From positions 1-51,463 of the forward strand of contig JACQZY010000023.1 of the NCBI GenBank assembly GCA_016213645.1: a stretch of DNA of 51,463 nt. Reading direction: 5' to 3'. Of the stretch, positions 9,339-17,166 are shown in pieces. A program made the position numbers and the translations under genes. Numbering within the stretch: the stretch's first letter is position 1; every line of letters starts with the position of its first letter. The DNA comes from Actinomycetota bacterium. GTDB taxonomy: Bacteria > Actinomycetota > Thermoleophilia > Solirubrobacterales > JACPNS01. The notes beneath the pieces were generated by a model. That model was given only the letters and a program-made list of their open reading frames with translations, ran no database searches and was not told the origin of the DNA.

Positions 9339-9812
9339 CTATTGGCTCGGCGTAACGATCACTTTCGACCGGAATCCTTTGCGGCGGTTGTCGCGATAGG
9401 AGTCGAACAGCACGTACCGACCGGGTGCGAGATCGAGCATGAGCGACGTCGTGTGGTCCGGCTTGACCGGTTCGCCTTCAATGGCGTCGTACACGCCGCC
9501 GTCGATGCCTATCCCATGTAAGTGTTTTGCCGACTTCGGTACGTGCACGGTGAACCTGACTGTGCCGGCTGGCGCGTGAATCACCGACAGCGAAAAACGC
9601 CGCTTGCGCTCCTTCACGTAAACATCGAAAGTCGCAGCCGGTTCCGGCAAACCGGCGAAAGGCTGTGGTTGCGGCAGCGGCAACAACGGCGGCAGCAGGT
9701 CATCGATCATCGAGGCGTTGGCGAAGGTTGCCGCACAAACGCAAAAACACACGGCAAGCGCCGACGCGCGCCCGGTCCCGCGGCCGAGTCTGTTTCCCCG
9801 GAACGATCGCAT
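9339..9812 (-). CDS. Secreted cupredoxin-like protein lacking the copper ligands
   Basis: With the ATG at 9812 the protein has 157 residues and a clear signal peptide: basic [12 protein letters not shown], hydrophobic core [13 protein letters not shown] and a likely cleavage after ANA. A proline-rich linker follows. The rest reads like a plastocyanin-type beta sandwich, with [20 protein letters not shown] and later [17 protein letters not shown]. Copper-binding relatives have the pattern Y-C-x4-G-H-x4-M at this second site. Here Cys, His and Met are replaced by Asp, Asn and Phe, so copper binding is unlikely. The first histidine region is kept. It lies alone, divergent from pdxS, whose start is 49 bases away. 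The role is unknown. Confidence 0.68.
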   Translation of the reverse strand: MRSFRGNRLGRGTGRASALAVCFCVCAATFANASMIDDLLPPLLPLPQPQPFAGLPEPAATFDVYVKERKRRFSLSVIHAPAGTVRFTVHVPKSAKHLHGIGIDGGVYDAIEGEPVKPDHTTSLMLDLAPGRYVLFDSYRDNRRKGFRSKVIVTPSQ

Positions 9813-9861
9813 GGTTCGGCCACGGTACCAGCACCTCCCGGCAGGCACTAATCTCAATCAC

Positions 9862-10758
9862 ATGAGCAGCGACAACGGTTCCCAAGCAACTTTCCGAGTA
9901 AAAGCCGGCCTGGCAGAAATGCTCAAGGGCGGCGTGATCATGGATGTGGTCACCCCAGACGAGGCGAAAATCGCCGAAGACGCCGGCGCTTGCGCCGTAA
10001 TGGCGCTGGAGCGCGTACCGTCGGACATCCGGCGCGACGGCGGCGTGGCGCGCATGAGCGATCCGGAGATGATCCGCGGCATCAAAGAAGCCGTGTCTAT
10101 ACCCGTGATGGCCAAAGCGCGCATCGGTCACTTTGTCGAGGCGCAGCTGCTCGAAGCGCTCGACATCGATTACATCGACGAGTCCGAAGTGCTGACGCCG
10201 GCCGACGAGGCCAATCACATCGACAAGTACCCGTTCAAGATTCCGTTTGTCTGCGGAGCCACGAACCTGGGCGAGGCGCTGCGCAGGATTGGCGAAGGCG
10301 CGGCGATGATCCGATCCAAGGGCGAGGCCGGCACCGGTGACATTGTTGAAGCGGTGCGCCACCTGCGCCAGATCCGCAGCGAAGTTCGCGCGCTTCAGGG
10401 CATGGAGCACGACGAGCTTTACGCGGCCGCGAAGAATCTTCAGGCCCCGTTGCCGCTGGTGCAGGACGTCGCGGCCAACGGCAAGCTGCCCGTGGTGATG
10501 TTCAGCGCCGGGGGCGTGGCCACACCGGCCGATGCCGCGCTGATGATGCAGCTCGGCGCCGAGGGCGTGTTCGTGGGTTCCGGAATCTTCAAGTCGGCCG
10601 ACCCCGCCAAGCGCGCGGCGGCGATCGTGGAGGCGACCACGCACTTCGCCGATCCCGAGCGCGTACTCAACGCGTCATTCGGTCTCGGCGAGGCGATGAG
10701 CTCAATCGAGTCGCGCAAACTTGACGAGTCTGAACTGCTGGCGCAGCGCGGCTGGTAA
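9862..10758 (+). CDS. pdxS: Pyridoxal 5'-phosphate synthase, synthase subunit
   Basis: I place the start at the ATG at 9862 ([10 protein letters not shown]); the open frame further upstream overlaps the divergent secreted-protein gene. This gives 298 residues, the normal PdxS size. Strongly conserved family segments are present: [40 protein letters not shown] with the Schiff-base lysine near residue 85, and [19 protein letters not shown]. PdxS forms a dodecameric barrel. It builds pyridoxal phosphate from ribose 5-phosphate, glyceraldehyde 3-phosphate and ammonia supplied by PdxT, whose gene follows 10 bases downstream. Confidence 0.98.
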   Translation: MSSDNGSQATFRVKAGLAEMLKGGVIMDVVTPDEAKIAEDAGACAVMALERVPSDIRRDGGVARMSDPEMIRGIKEAVSIPVMAKARIGHFVEAQLLEALDIDYIDESEVLTPADEANHIDKYPFKIPFVCGATNLGEALRRIGEGAAMIRSKGEAGTGDIVEAVRHLRQIRSEVRALQGMEHDELYAAAKNLQAPLPLVQDVAANGKLPVVMFSAGGVATPADAALMMQLGAEGVFVGSGIFKSADPAKRAAAIVEATTHFADPERVLNASFGLGEAMSSIESRKLDESELLAQRGW

Positions 10759-10768
10759 AACGTCACTT

Positions 10769-11368
10769 GTGACGCAACCGACGGGCACGATCGGCATTCT
10801 CGCCCTACAGGGTGGTTTTGAGGCGCACGCCAAGCTTCTGACCGGTCTCGGCGCAAACGTGCGGGAGGTACGCACCGCAGCGGATCTCGCGGGTATTTCA
10901 GGGCTGGTGTTGCCGGGCGGTGAGTCCACGACGATGATGCTGGGCATCGAGCGCGAGTCGCTCGCGGCGCCGCTGGCGGAGTTCGTGGGATCTGGACTCC
11001 CGGTGTTGGCGACGTGTGCGGGCATGATCATTCTTGACGACGCACACCTGAACGTGCTCAACGTCAGTTGCGATCGCAACGCCTACGGCGGTCAGGTGCA
11101 TAGCTTCGAGGCCGACATCACCGTTGACGGCGCCGGGGACGATGCCTTCCGAGGTGTCTTCATCCGCGCTCCGCGTCTGACGCGTACCGGTGCGGACGTA
11201 GAAACGCTTGCGACCCACGACGGCGTACCGGTCGCCGTGCGCGAAGATCGCGTGTTTGCCATGAGCTTCCATCCGGAACTGACCGACGACGACAGGATCC
11301 ACCGGATCTTCCTTGAAATGGTCCCAGTCACCAACGTCACCGACATCAATCGAAAGAAGGCCGCATGA
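10769..11368 (+). CDS. pdxT: Pyridoxal 5'-phosphate synthase, glutaminase subunit
   Basis: The GTG at 10769 is the best start, 10 bases after pdxS, giving 199 residues. The class-I-like glutaminase signatures are all there: IGILALQGGFEAH at the start, PGGESTTM near residue 50, the nucleophile in ATCAGMI (Cys84) and the His-Glu pair in FHPELTDD near 168. It hydrolyses glutamine and channels ammonia into PdxS. The stop overlaps the next gene's ATG (ATGA), so an aminopeptidase is co-translated with it. Confidence 0.97.
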   Translation: MTQPTGTIGILALQGGFEAHAKLLTGLGANVREVRTAADLAGISGLVLPGGESTTMMLGIERESLAAPLAEFVGSGLPVLATCAGMIILDDAHLNVLNVSCDRNAYGGQVHSFEADITVDGAGDDAFRGVFIRAPRLTRTGADVETLATHDGVPVAVREDRVFAMSFHPELTDDDRIHRIFLEMVPVTNVTDINRKKAA

Positions 11369-12468
11369 GAGACCCGCGCGTAGACGCTCTGGCGAACATC
11401 CTCGTCAACTACTCGACCGGCGTCAAGCCGGGGGAGACCTGCGTGATCCAGAGCGAGGTCGCGGCCGAGCCGCTCGTGCAAGCCGTCTACGAGCACGTGC
11501 TGCGCGCCGGCGGTCTGCCGATCGTGCAGCTCGCGCTCAGCGAGGGCGCGCCCGCCTTTTACCGGTACGCCAACGACGAACAGCTCGCTTGGATCCCGCC
11601 GACAGCGCAGTGGATTGCCGAAAACGTGGACACGCGGATCGCGATCATGGCCGACACCAACACTCGCGCGCTTTCAAGCGTGGACCCGGAAAAGCAGGCC
11701 ATGGTCAGCGCCGCGCGCAAGCCGCTGATGGACGCATCGATGCAACGTTCGGCCGCCGGTGACTACCGCTGGTCGCTGACGCTCTTTCCCACCAACGCGT
11801 ATGCCGCGGAAGCCGGTCTGTCACTTTCGGAATACGAGGATTTCTTCTATGGCGCATGTCTGGCCAACGACGCCGACCCGCTGACAGCCTGGCAGCGCCA
11901 GAGTGACACCGTCAAACGGCTGTCGGCTTGGATGGAGGGCAAGGAAGAGGTACACATTCAGGCTCCCGGCACCGACATCAAGCTCGGCGTAGCCGGTCGT
12001 ACCTGGATCCCTTGCGTGGGCACGCACAACATGCCCGACGGAGAGTTCTTCACCGGACCCGTGGAAGACAGCGTCAACGGCGTCGTGGAGTTCAGTTTTC
12101 CGGCTACCTACGGCGGTCGCGAGGTCAGCGGCGTGCGTTTCGAGTTCAAGGACGGCAAGGTGGTCAACGCCAGCGCGCAGCAGGGAGAGGAGTTCCTGAT
12201 CAAGATGCTCGACACCGACGAGGGCGCGCGTCGCCTGGGCGAGCTGGGGATCGGCACCAACTACGGGATCACCACCGGCACCAAGGAGATCCTGCTCGAC
12301 GAGAAGATCGGCGGCACGGTACACATGGCCGTGGGCATGAGCTACCCGGAGAGCGGCGGCGTCAACGACTCCGCGATCCACTGGGACCTCGTCTGCGATC
12401 TGCGAAAAGGCGGATCGATCACCGTTGACGGTGAAGTGCTGCAGCGCGACGGCGAGTTCCAGGTCTAA
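11365..12468 (+). CDS. M29-family leucyl aminopeptidase (thermophilic aminopeptidase type)
   Basis: The 367-residue protein matches the M29 metallopeptidase family. It starts with DPRVDALANILVNYSTGVKPGE, where the family entry typically reads similarly, and carries MPDGEFFTGPVEDSVNG and GGTVHMAVGMSYPES. The metal-binding HWD is at residues 339-341, with glutamate ligands expected in the two preceding blocks. M29 enzymes use two divalent metals (zinc or cobalt) to cleave N-terminal residues from peptides in the cytoplasm. The ATG overlaps the pdxT stop by four bases, so it belongs to the pdxST operon. No functional link to vitamin B6 is known to me. Confidence 0.92.
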   Translation: MRDPRVDALANILVNYSTGVKPGETCVIQSEVAAEPLVQAVYEHVLRAGGLPIVQLALSEGAPAFYRYANDEQLAWIPPTAQWIAENVDTRIAIMADTNTRALSSVDPEKQAMVSAARKPLMDASMQRSAAGDYRWSLTLFPTNAYAAEAGLSLSEYEDFFYGACLANDADPLTAWQRQSDTVKRLSAWMEGKEEVHIQAPGTDIKLGVAGRTWIPCVGTHNMPDGEFFTGPVEDSVNGVVEFSFPATYGGREVSGVRFEFKDGKVVNASAQQGEEFLIKMLDTDEGARRLGELGIGTNYGITTGTKEILLDEKIGGTVHMAVGMSYPESGGVNDSAIHWDLVCDLRKGGSITVDGEVLQRDGEFQV

Positions 12469-12518
12469 GAAATTGAACTTCGTTCATAAATGCACGAAAC
12501 CATGTAACATCGCTCGCC

Positions 12519-13358
12519 ATGAGTGACTTCAACGACTTCAACAACAAGATCGCGATCATTACCGGCGCGGCCTCCGGACTGGGCCAGGGCTTCGCGATGG
12601 TGATGGCCAAGCACGGCGCAACGATCGTTGCCGCGGACATCAACCTCGAGGGCGTCGACAAGACCGTCGAGGCGATCTCCGAGTTCGGTGGCACGGCTAC
12701 GGCCCACCAGCTCGACGTGCGCGACAGCGACGCCGTCGCCAAGCTCGTCGACGACACCGTCGCCAAGCACGGCCGCATCGACTACATCTTCAACAACGCC
12801 GGCATCGCCGTGTGGGGGCCGATGGAGGAGATCCCGATCGAGCACTGGGACGAGATCGTGGACATCAACCTGAAGGGCGTGATCTACGGCGCGTCAGCCG
12901 CCTACAAGCACATGGTCAAGCAGGGTTTCGGGCAGATCGTCAACACCGCCAGCCTTGCTGGACTTGTTCCTTCTCCGTTGCTCTCGCCGTACAGCGCCAC
13001 CAAGTTCGCCGTCGTCGGTTTCAGCGACTCCTTGCGCGCCGAGGCAAGCGGCAAGGGCGTCAACGTCACCGCACTCTGTCCTGGTTTCATCGAGTCCGGA
13101 ATCTACGGCTCCGCGCGTTTCAGTGGTGGACTCAATGAGCAGATGGGTCGCGACCAGATTCCACTGATCGTGCCACTCGAAAAAGGCGTCGACAAGCTGC
13201 TGAAGGGCGTAGTAGCCAAAAAGCGCGTGGTCACGCTGCCGTTCTACGCGTACGTATTTTGGTTCGGGTACCGGATCAATCCGCGTTCCGGCATCAAGAT
13301 CAGCGGCCTGCTTGCGCGCCGTCAGATGAAGGCCGTCGACAAGGCGAAGAAGAAGTAG
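12519..13358 (+). CDS. Short-chain dehydrogenase/reductase
   Basis: The 279-residue protein is a classical SDR. It has the cofactor loop TGAASGLGQG at about residues 15-24, NNAGI, an asparagine in the DINLKG block, and the catalytic Tyr158-x3-Lys162 in YSATK. An aspartate at the end of the second strand (VAADIN) favours NAD over NADP. The last 60 residues carry a hydrophobic stretch, FYAYVFWFGY, and a lysine-rich end (DKAKKK), suggesting loose membrane contact as in SDRs acting on lipids or sterols. The substrate is not predictable. It lies 50 bases behind the aminopeptidase gene and may have its own promoter. Confidence 0.92.
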   Translation: MSDFNDFNNKIAIITGAASGLGQGFAMVMAKHGATIVAADINLEGVDKTVEAISEFGGTATAHQLDVRDSDAVAKLVDDTVAKHGRIDYIFNNAGIAVWGPMEEIPIEHWDEIVDINLKGVIYGASAAYKHMVKQGFGQIVNTASLAGLVPSPLLSPYSATKFAVVGFSDSLRAEASGKGVNVTALCPGFIESGIYGSARFSGGLNEQMGRDQIPLIVPLEKGVDKLLKGVVAKKRVVTLPFYAYVFWFGYRINPRSGIKISGLLARRQMKAVDKAKKK

Positions 13359-13434
13359 CGGAACGGGAGCGGCGGCTCCGGCGGCCGACTGTCATCAAAT
13401 TGCGCGCTCAACACGAGCGCAGCCGCCGAACCGA

Positions 13435-14187
13435 CTACTCGGCGGCCAACGCCGCCAGCGCGTCGTCCGAAGCTTCGAAGTTCGCGGCGACCTCGTTGAT
13501 GTCGTCGTGCTCTTCAAGCGCGTCGATCAGACGGAAGAGCTTGGCCGCGTCCTTGTCGTCGATCTCGACACGGCTCTTGGGCCGCTGCACGATGTCGGCG
13601 CTCTGAAACTCCACCCCGGACTCTTCCAGTGCCGCGCGCACCGCGCCAAAGTCCGCCGGTTCGCTGATCACCTCAAAGATCTCCTCATCGGCGACGATGT
13701 CCTCCGCCCCGGCGTCGACCGCCCCGAGCAGATCCTCCTCGCCGTAAGCGGCGGCGTCCACAACGAACACGCCTTTCTTCTCAAAGTTCCAGGCAACGGA
13801 ACCGGGCTCGCCCAGACCGCCTCCGCTTTTACTGAGCAAGTGCTTTACGTCGCTGCCGGTGCGATTGCGGTTGTCGGTCAGGCAGTTGATCAGCATCGCG
13901 ACGCCGCCGGGGCCGTAGCCCTCGTAGGTGATCTCCTCAAGCGTGTCGGCGTCTTTGTCGGTGCCTGCGCCCTTGGCGATCGCGCGCTCGATGTTGTCCT
14001 TGGGCATGCGCAGGTCCTTCGCCTTTTGAACGGCGTGCGCCAGCGAAGCGTTGCCCGCCGGATCGGGACCGCCTTCACGCGCGGCGACGGTGATCGCGCG
14101 CGCGAGCTTGGTGAAGAGCGCGCCGCGTTTGCTGTCGACGGCGGCCTTCTTGTGCTTGATCGAAGCCCATTTTGAATGCCCGGACAT
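13435..14187 (-). CDS. yebC: YebC/PmpR-family protein (translation factor or regulator)
   Basis: The start at 14187 gives MSGHSKWASIKHKK, the invariant beginning of this family, and 250 residues. The longer frame upstream is spurious. Further family hallmarks are FTKLARAITVAAREGG, MPKDNIERAIAKGAG, EGYGPGGVAMLINCLTDNRNRT and WNFEKKGVFVV. YebC proteins bind DNA in some bacteria, and recent work on relatives points to a role in relieving ribosome stalling. In most Actinobacteria yebC sits upstream of ruvC on the same strand. Here it is divergent from ruvCAB, with a 138-bp shared upstream region. Confidence 0.96.
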   Translation of the reverse strand: MSGHSKWASIKHKKAAVDSKRGALFTKLARAITVAAREGGPDPAGNASLAHAVQKAKDLRMPKDNIERAIAKGAGTDKDADTLEEITYEGYGPGGVAMLINCLTDNRNRTGSDVKHLLSKSGGGLGEPGSVAWNFEKKGVFVVDAAAYGEEDLLGAVDAGAEDIVADEEIFEVISEPADFGAVRAALEESGVEFQSADIVQRPKSRVEIDDKDAAKLFRLIDALEEHDDINEVAANFEASDDALAALAAE

Positions 14188-14295
14188 GTTGGGCACTAGT
14201 TTACGAAAGGAGCGGCGGACAGGCGAATGTACGACGGTTTCAAGAGCCATCCGGCGCGTCGCGCACAATGCCCGGGTAGGAACATGCGTTCGTAT

Positions 14296-14310
14296 CGGGA
14301 ATAGTTCCCG
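14296..14310. promoter_or_regulatory. Perfect 15-bp palindrome between yebC and ruvC
   Basis: The sequence CGGGAATAGTTCCCG is a perfect inverted repeat with a 3-base centre. It sits 15 bases before the ruvC start, just upstream of the AAGGAGA ribosome-binding site. It could be an operator or a 5'-leader hairpin in the ruvC mRNA. It does not look like the actinobacterial LexA box as I remember it (GAAC-N4-GTTC), although GGAA...TTCC shares part of that pattern. Confidence 0.4.
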
Positions 14311-14325
14311 CAAGGAGAGTTTGCG

Positions 14326-14877
14326 TTGATCGTGATCGGCATCGACCCCGGTATTTCAAACACGGGCTACGGCATCGTCGAACGGTGCGGAGGCGTGTTG
14401 CTCGCGCGCGACGGCGGTGTGATCACCACTTCACCCGGCGTCGCGCTGGAACGCCGTCTCGCGAAGATCGCGGGCAGGATCGAGGATTTGATCGACGAGC
14501 ACCGGCCGGACGCAATGGCGATTGAGAGCATCTACTTCGGCAAAAACGCCGAGACGGCGTTTCTGGTCGGTCAGGCCCGGGGGGCGGTCGTGGCCACCGC
14601 CGGTGGGCGCGAACTTCCGGTCGCTTCGTACACGCCACAACAGATCAAGCTCGCCGTGTGTGGTTCCGGCGGCGCGGGCAAGGGACAGGTCCAGCGCATG
14701 GTTTGCGCCCTGCTCAGCCTGCCGTCTTCACCGCTTCCGCCAGATCACGCCGCCGATGCGCTTGCCGTTGGTATTTGTCATGTCAACGCCGCGCCTCTGG
14801 CGGAGGCGCTCGCGAATTTCGACGCTGACACCACCGCGGCGTCCCAGGCAGAGAGCATGACCGGAGCCGGAGCATGA
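14326..14877 (+). CDS. ruvC: Holliday junction endodeoxyribonuclease RuvC
   Basis: The start is a TTG at 14326, preceded by a strong AAGGAGA site. The 183-residue product has the RuvC nuclease core: Asp7 in GIDPGISNTGYG, Glu67 in AIESIYFGKNAETAF, and Asp140, His141 and Asp144 in PPDHAADALA. These acidic residues bind the two magnesium ions that cut Holliday junctions symmetrically. The last 30 residues are a variable alanine-rich tail. It overlaps ruvA by four bases (ATGA) and forms the first gene of a complete resolvasome operon. Confidence 0.97.
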   Translation: MIVIGIDPGISNTGYGIVERCGGVLLARDGGVITTSPGVALERRLAKIAGRIEDLIDEHRPDAMAIESIYFGKNAETAFLVGQARGAVVATAGGRELPVASYTPQQIKLAVCGSGGAGKGQVQRMVCALLSLPSSPLPPDHAADALAVGICHVNAAPLAEALANFDADTTAASQAESMTGAGA

Positions 14878-15452
14878 TCGCTTCGGTGACCGGCACGGTT
14901 CTGTTTCGTGAGCTCGACCACGTCGTCGTGGAAGCAGCCGGAGTTGGATATCAACTGAACGTAAGCGCCCGCACGATGGACGCCGTGCCCGCGACCGGCG
15001 GCGTCGTGACGCTGCACGCCGAGCTGGTCGTTCGCGAGGACGCGATGCAGTTGTACGGCTTCGCGGGCGCGGACGAGAAACGGCTTTTCAATCAGCTCAC
15101 GAGCGTAAGCGGGGTTGGGCCAAAGGTCGCACTGGCGCTGCTCAGCGGTATGACCGTCGCCGAGGCCGAGGGTGCGTTGCTTTCCGGCGACCTCGCGCGA
15201 TTCCAGAAGGTGCCGGGCATCGGCAAGCGCACGGCTGAGCGGTTGATCGTTGAACTCAAGGACAAGGTTCTACCCGGCGGCACGCCGGTCGTCACTCGCG
15301 CGGCCGCGCCGGACGATCCCCGCTCGATCGCTCGCGAGGGGTTGATCGGCCTCGGTTACAGCCCGGCCGAAGCGGACGGATTGCTTTCGGGCGCGTCCGG
15401 CGATTCCGCGGAAGCGTTGATCGCCGCCGCGCTCAGAGGGGCGGCGGCATGA
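14874..15452 (+). CDS. ruvA: Holliday junction branch migration protein RuvA
   Basis: The protein has 192 residues, the usual length. It begins with an OB-fold ([23 protein letters not shown]), followed by two helix-hairpin-helix motifs ([18 protein letters not shown] and [22 protein letters not shown]). A C-terminal RuvB-binding three-helix domain ends the protein ([19 protein letters not shown]). RuvA tetramers hold the four-way junction open for RuvB. The start and stop overlap the neighbouring ruv genes by four bases each. Confidence 0.97.
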   Translation: MIASVTGTVLFRELDHVVVEAAGVGYQLNVSARTMDAVPATGGVVTLHAELVVREDAMQLYGFAGADEKRLFNQLTSVSGVGPKVALALLSGMTVAEAEGALLSGDLARFQKVPGIGKRTAERLIVELKDKVLPGGTPVVTRAAAPDDPRSIAREGLIGLGYSPAEADGLLSGASGDSAEALIAAALRGAAA

Positions 15453-16531
15453 CGCGAGGCGCCACCGCGGGACCGGAAGGCGCCGGGCGCATCCGTAGCG
15501 ACGCCGCCGCGTTCGCCGCCGCATCGCGGGTCCAATCGACGCAGGCGACCGCCGGTGAGGAAGAGTTGGAGCGATCTCTCCGGCCACGCCGGATCGACGA
15601 ATTCATCGGTCAGCAGAAGGTCAAGGACCAGCTCGCGATCTTCATCGAAGCCGCCCGACGTCGTGGCCAACCACTGGACCACGTGCTTTTCGCCGGCCCG
15701 CCGGGCCTGGGCAAGACCTCGCTGGCGCAGATCGTCGCGGAGGAGCTGGAGGTGCCGTTTGTGATGACCGCCGGCCCGGCGCTCGAACGCAAGGGCGACG
15801 TGGCGGCGTTTCTAACTGCGCTCGAACCTCATTCCGTGTTTTTCGTGGACGAGATCCACCGGCTGCCACGCGCGCTGGAGGAGACTTTTTACCCCGCGAT
15901 GGAAGATCGCAAGCTGCCGATCACTGTTGGCCAGGGCGCCGGCGCGCGCGTCGTCACGCTCGACCTGCCGCCGTTCACTTTGGTCGGCGCGACGACCAGA
16001 ACCGGCCTGCTCACGACACCGCTGCGCGACCGTTTCGGCGTCTTTCACAGACTTGAGCATTACGAGACGGAAGAACTTGCGTCGATCGTGCGCCGGTCGG
16101 CGGGCATCCTCGGTTGCGAGGTGCAGGCCGAAGGCGCGATCGAAATCGCGCGACGCTCGCGCGGCACGCCACGAGTGGCCAATCGGCTGCTGCATCGCGT
16201 GCGCGATTTCGCCGAAGTCAAAGCCGATGGGCGCATCACCGAAGTAGTCGCGGCCGAAGCTCTAAACCTGTTTGAAGTTGACGCAGAGGGTTTGGATCGC
16301 CTTGACCGCGTGCTACTTGAGCACGTGTGCGTGAAGTTCGCCGGCGGACCCGTTGGGCTCTCAACGCTCGCCGCCGCCGTGGGCGAAGCCGAGGACACGA
16401 TCGAAGACGTGATCGAGCCGTATCTGCTCGGCCAAGGCTTCCTGCAGCGCACTCCGCGAGGACGGGTGGCCACGCCCGCCGCGTTCGAGCATCTCGGACT
16501 GGCCGTTCCGTCCGGCGACGGGCTTTTCTAA
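15449..16531 (+). CDS. ruvB: Holliday junction branch migration ATPase RuvB
   Basis: The 360-residue AAA+ motor shows Walker [10 protein letters not shown] at about 84-92, Walker B VDEIHRL near 134 and the RuvB signature [18 protein letters not shown] containing sensor and arginine-finger residues. A winged-helix end includes [17 protein letters not shown]. The N-terminal 40 residues are an alanine-rich extension before the conserved [11 protein letters not shown]. RuvB pumps DNA through the RuvA-bound junction. The ATG overlaps ruvA's stop, and no further gene is coupled downstream (94-bp gap). Confidence 0.98.
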   Translation: MTRGATAGPEGAGRIRSDAAAFAAASRVQSTQATAGEEELERSLRPRRIDEFIGQQKVKDQLAIFIEAARRRGQPLDHVLFAGPPGLGKTSLAQIVAEELEVPFVMTAGPALERKGDVAAFLTALEPHSVFFVDEIHRLPRALEETFYPAMEDRKLPITVGQGAGARVVTLDLPPFTLVGATTRTGLLTTPLRDRFGVFHRLEHYETEELASIVRRSAGILGCEVQAEGAIEIARRSRGTPRVANRLLHRVRDFAEVKADGRITEVVAAEALNLFEVDAEGLDRLDRVLLEHVCVKFAGGPVGLSTLAAAVGEAEDTIEDVIEPYLLGQGFLQRTPRGRVATPAAFEHLGLAVPSGDGLF

Positions 16532-16624
16532 CGTTTTCGAATCGCGCGGTGGCATCAACCGCCTTTGCGCAGGCTTGCGGGAAGGTGACGGGTGGAGTTT
16601 GTCTAATCTGACCCTCGATTCGTC

Positions 16625-17071
16625 ATGCCCATCTTCATTTGTCCTCAGTGCGGCAAAAGATCCGCCCACGGCGATCGCAATGCCGGTTTTTCGCAGCGTC
16701 CACGGGGCTGTGACAAGTGCGGCTACGGATTCGTCTTCGAACTGCTCGACGACTACTACCCGGCCTCGGGCGCGGCATTTTTCGTCTGCGACCAGGAGGC
16801 GCGAATTATCGGCTGCGGCAAGGGTTCATACGAACTCACAGGGCTCACCGACATCGACGTATTCGGCCGCCCGGTGCGTGAAGTTTTGGGTCTGGAATTC
16901 GGCGAAATCGAGGATCCGATCGCCAAGACGCTTGAATGGGGCGTTCGTTCAACCGGCCACGATGTGAAGGTACGCGCCGAGGGCGATTTAGAAGCGCGAG
17001 CCGTTGCCGATATATTCCCTGCTTACGACGAGGACGGGGGGATGCTGCTCGTACTCACGCCAGAGGTCTGA
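16625..17071 (+). CDS. Small protein with N-terminal zinc ribbon and PAS-like domain
   Basis: The 148-residue protein begins with CPQC (Cys6, Cys9) and CDKC (Cys29, Cys32), a zinc-ribbon arrangement. A PAS-type sensor fold follows from about residue 48 (PASGAAFFVCDQEARIIGCG, then YELTGLTDIDVFGRPVREVLG). There is no kinase, cyclase or DNA-binding output domain and no membrane segment. It lies between ruvB and secDF, where many actinobacteria carry yajC. It has no resemblance to YajC, which is a small membrane protein. The function is unknown; a sensory or adaptor role is an inference from the fold. Confidence 0.75.
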   Translation: MPIFICPQCGKRSAHGDRNAGFSQRPRGCDKCGYGFVFELLDDYYPASGAAFFVCDQEARIIGCGKGSYELTGLTDIDVFGRPVREVLGLEFGEIEDPIAKTLEWGVRSTGHDVKVRAEGDLEARAVADIFPAYDEDGGMLLVLTPEV

Positions 17072-17166
17072 ACCCTGGTGAAAAACGCGCTTGACGTTTT
17101 GCACGTCGCGCGAACGGCATCACCAACGAACCATCCCAAACAACAAACTGACGACGAACAAACACC

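Noticed and set aside
12473..12518. Sigma-70 promoter before the SDR gene
   Set aside because: A TTGAAC is present, but no -10-like hexamer lies at 16-18 bases, so the call is not supportable.
13507..14175. 222-codon frame antisense to yebC
   Set aside because: YebC is unmistakable on the minus strand; this frame covers the same bases.
14296..14310. LexA (SOS) box before ruvC
   Set aside because: The palindrome is GGAA-x3-TTCC with a 3-base centre, not the GAAC-N4-GTTC spacing I remember for actinobacterial LexA sites.
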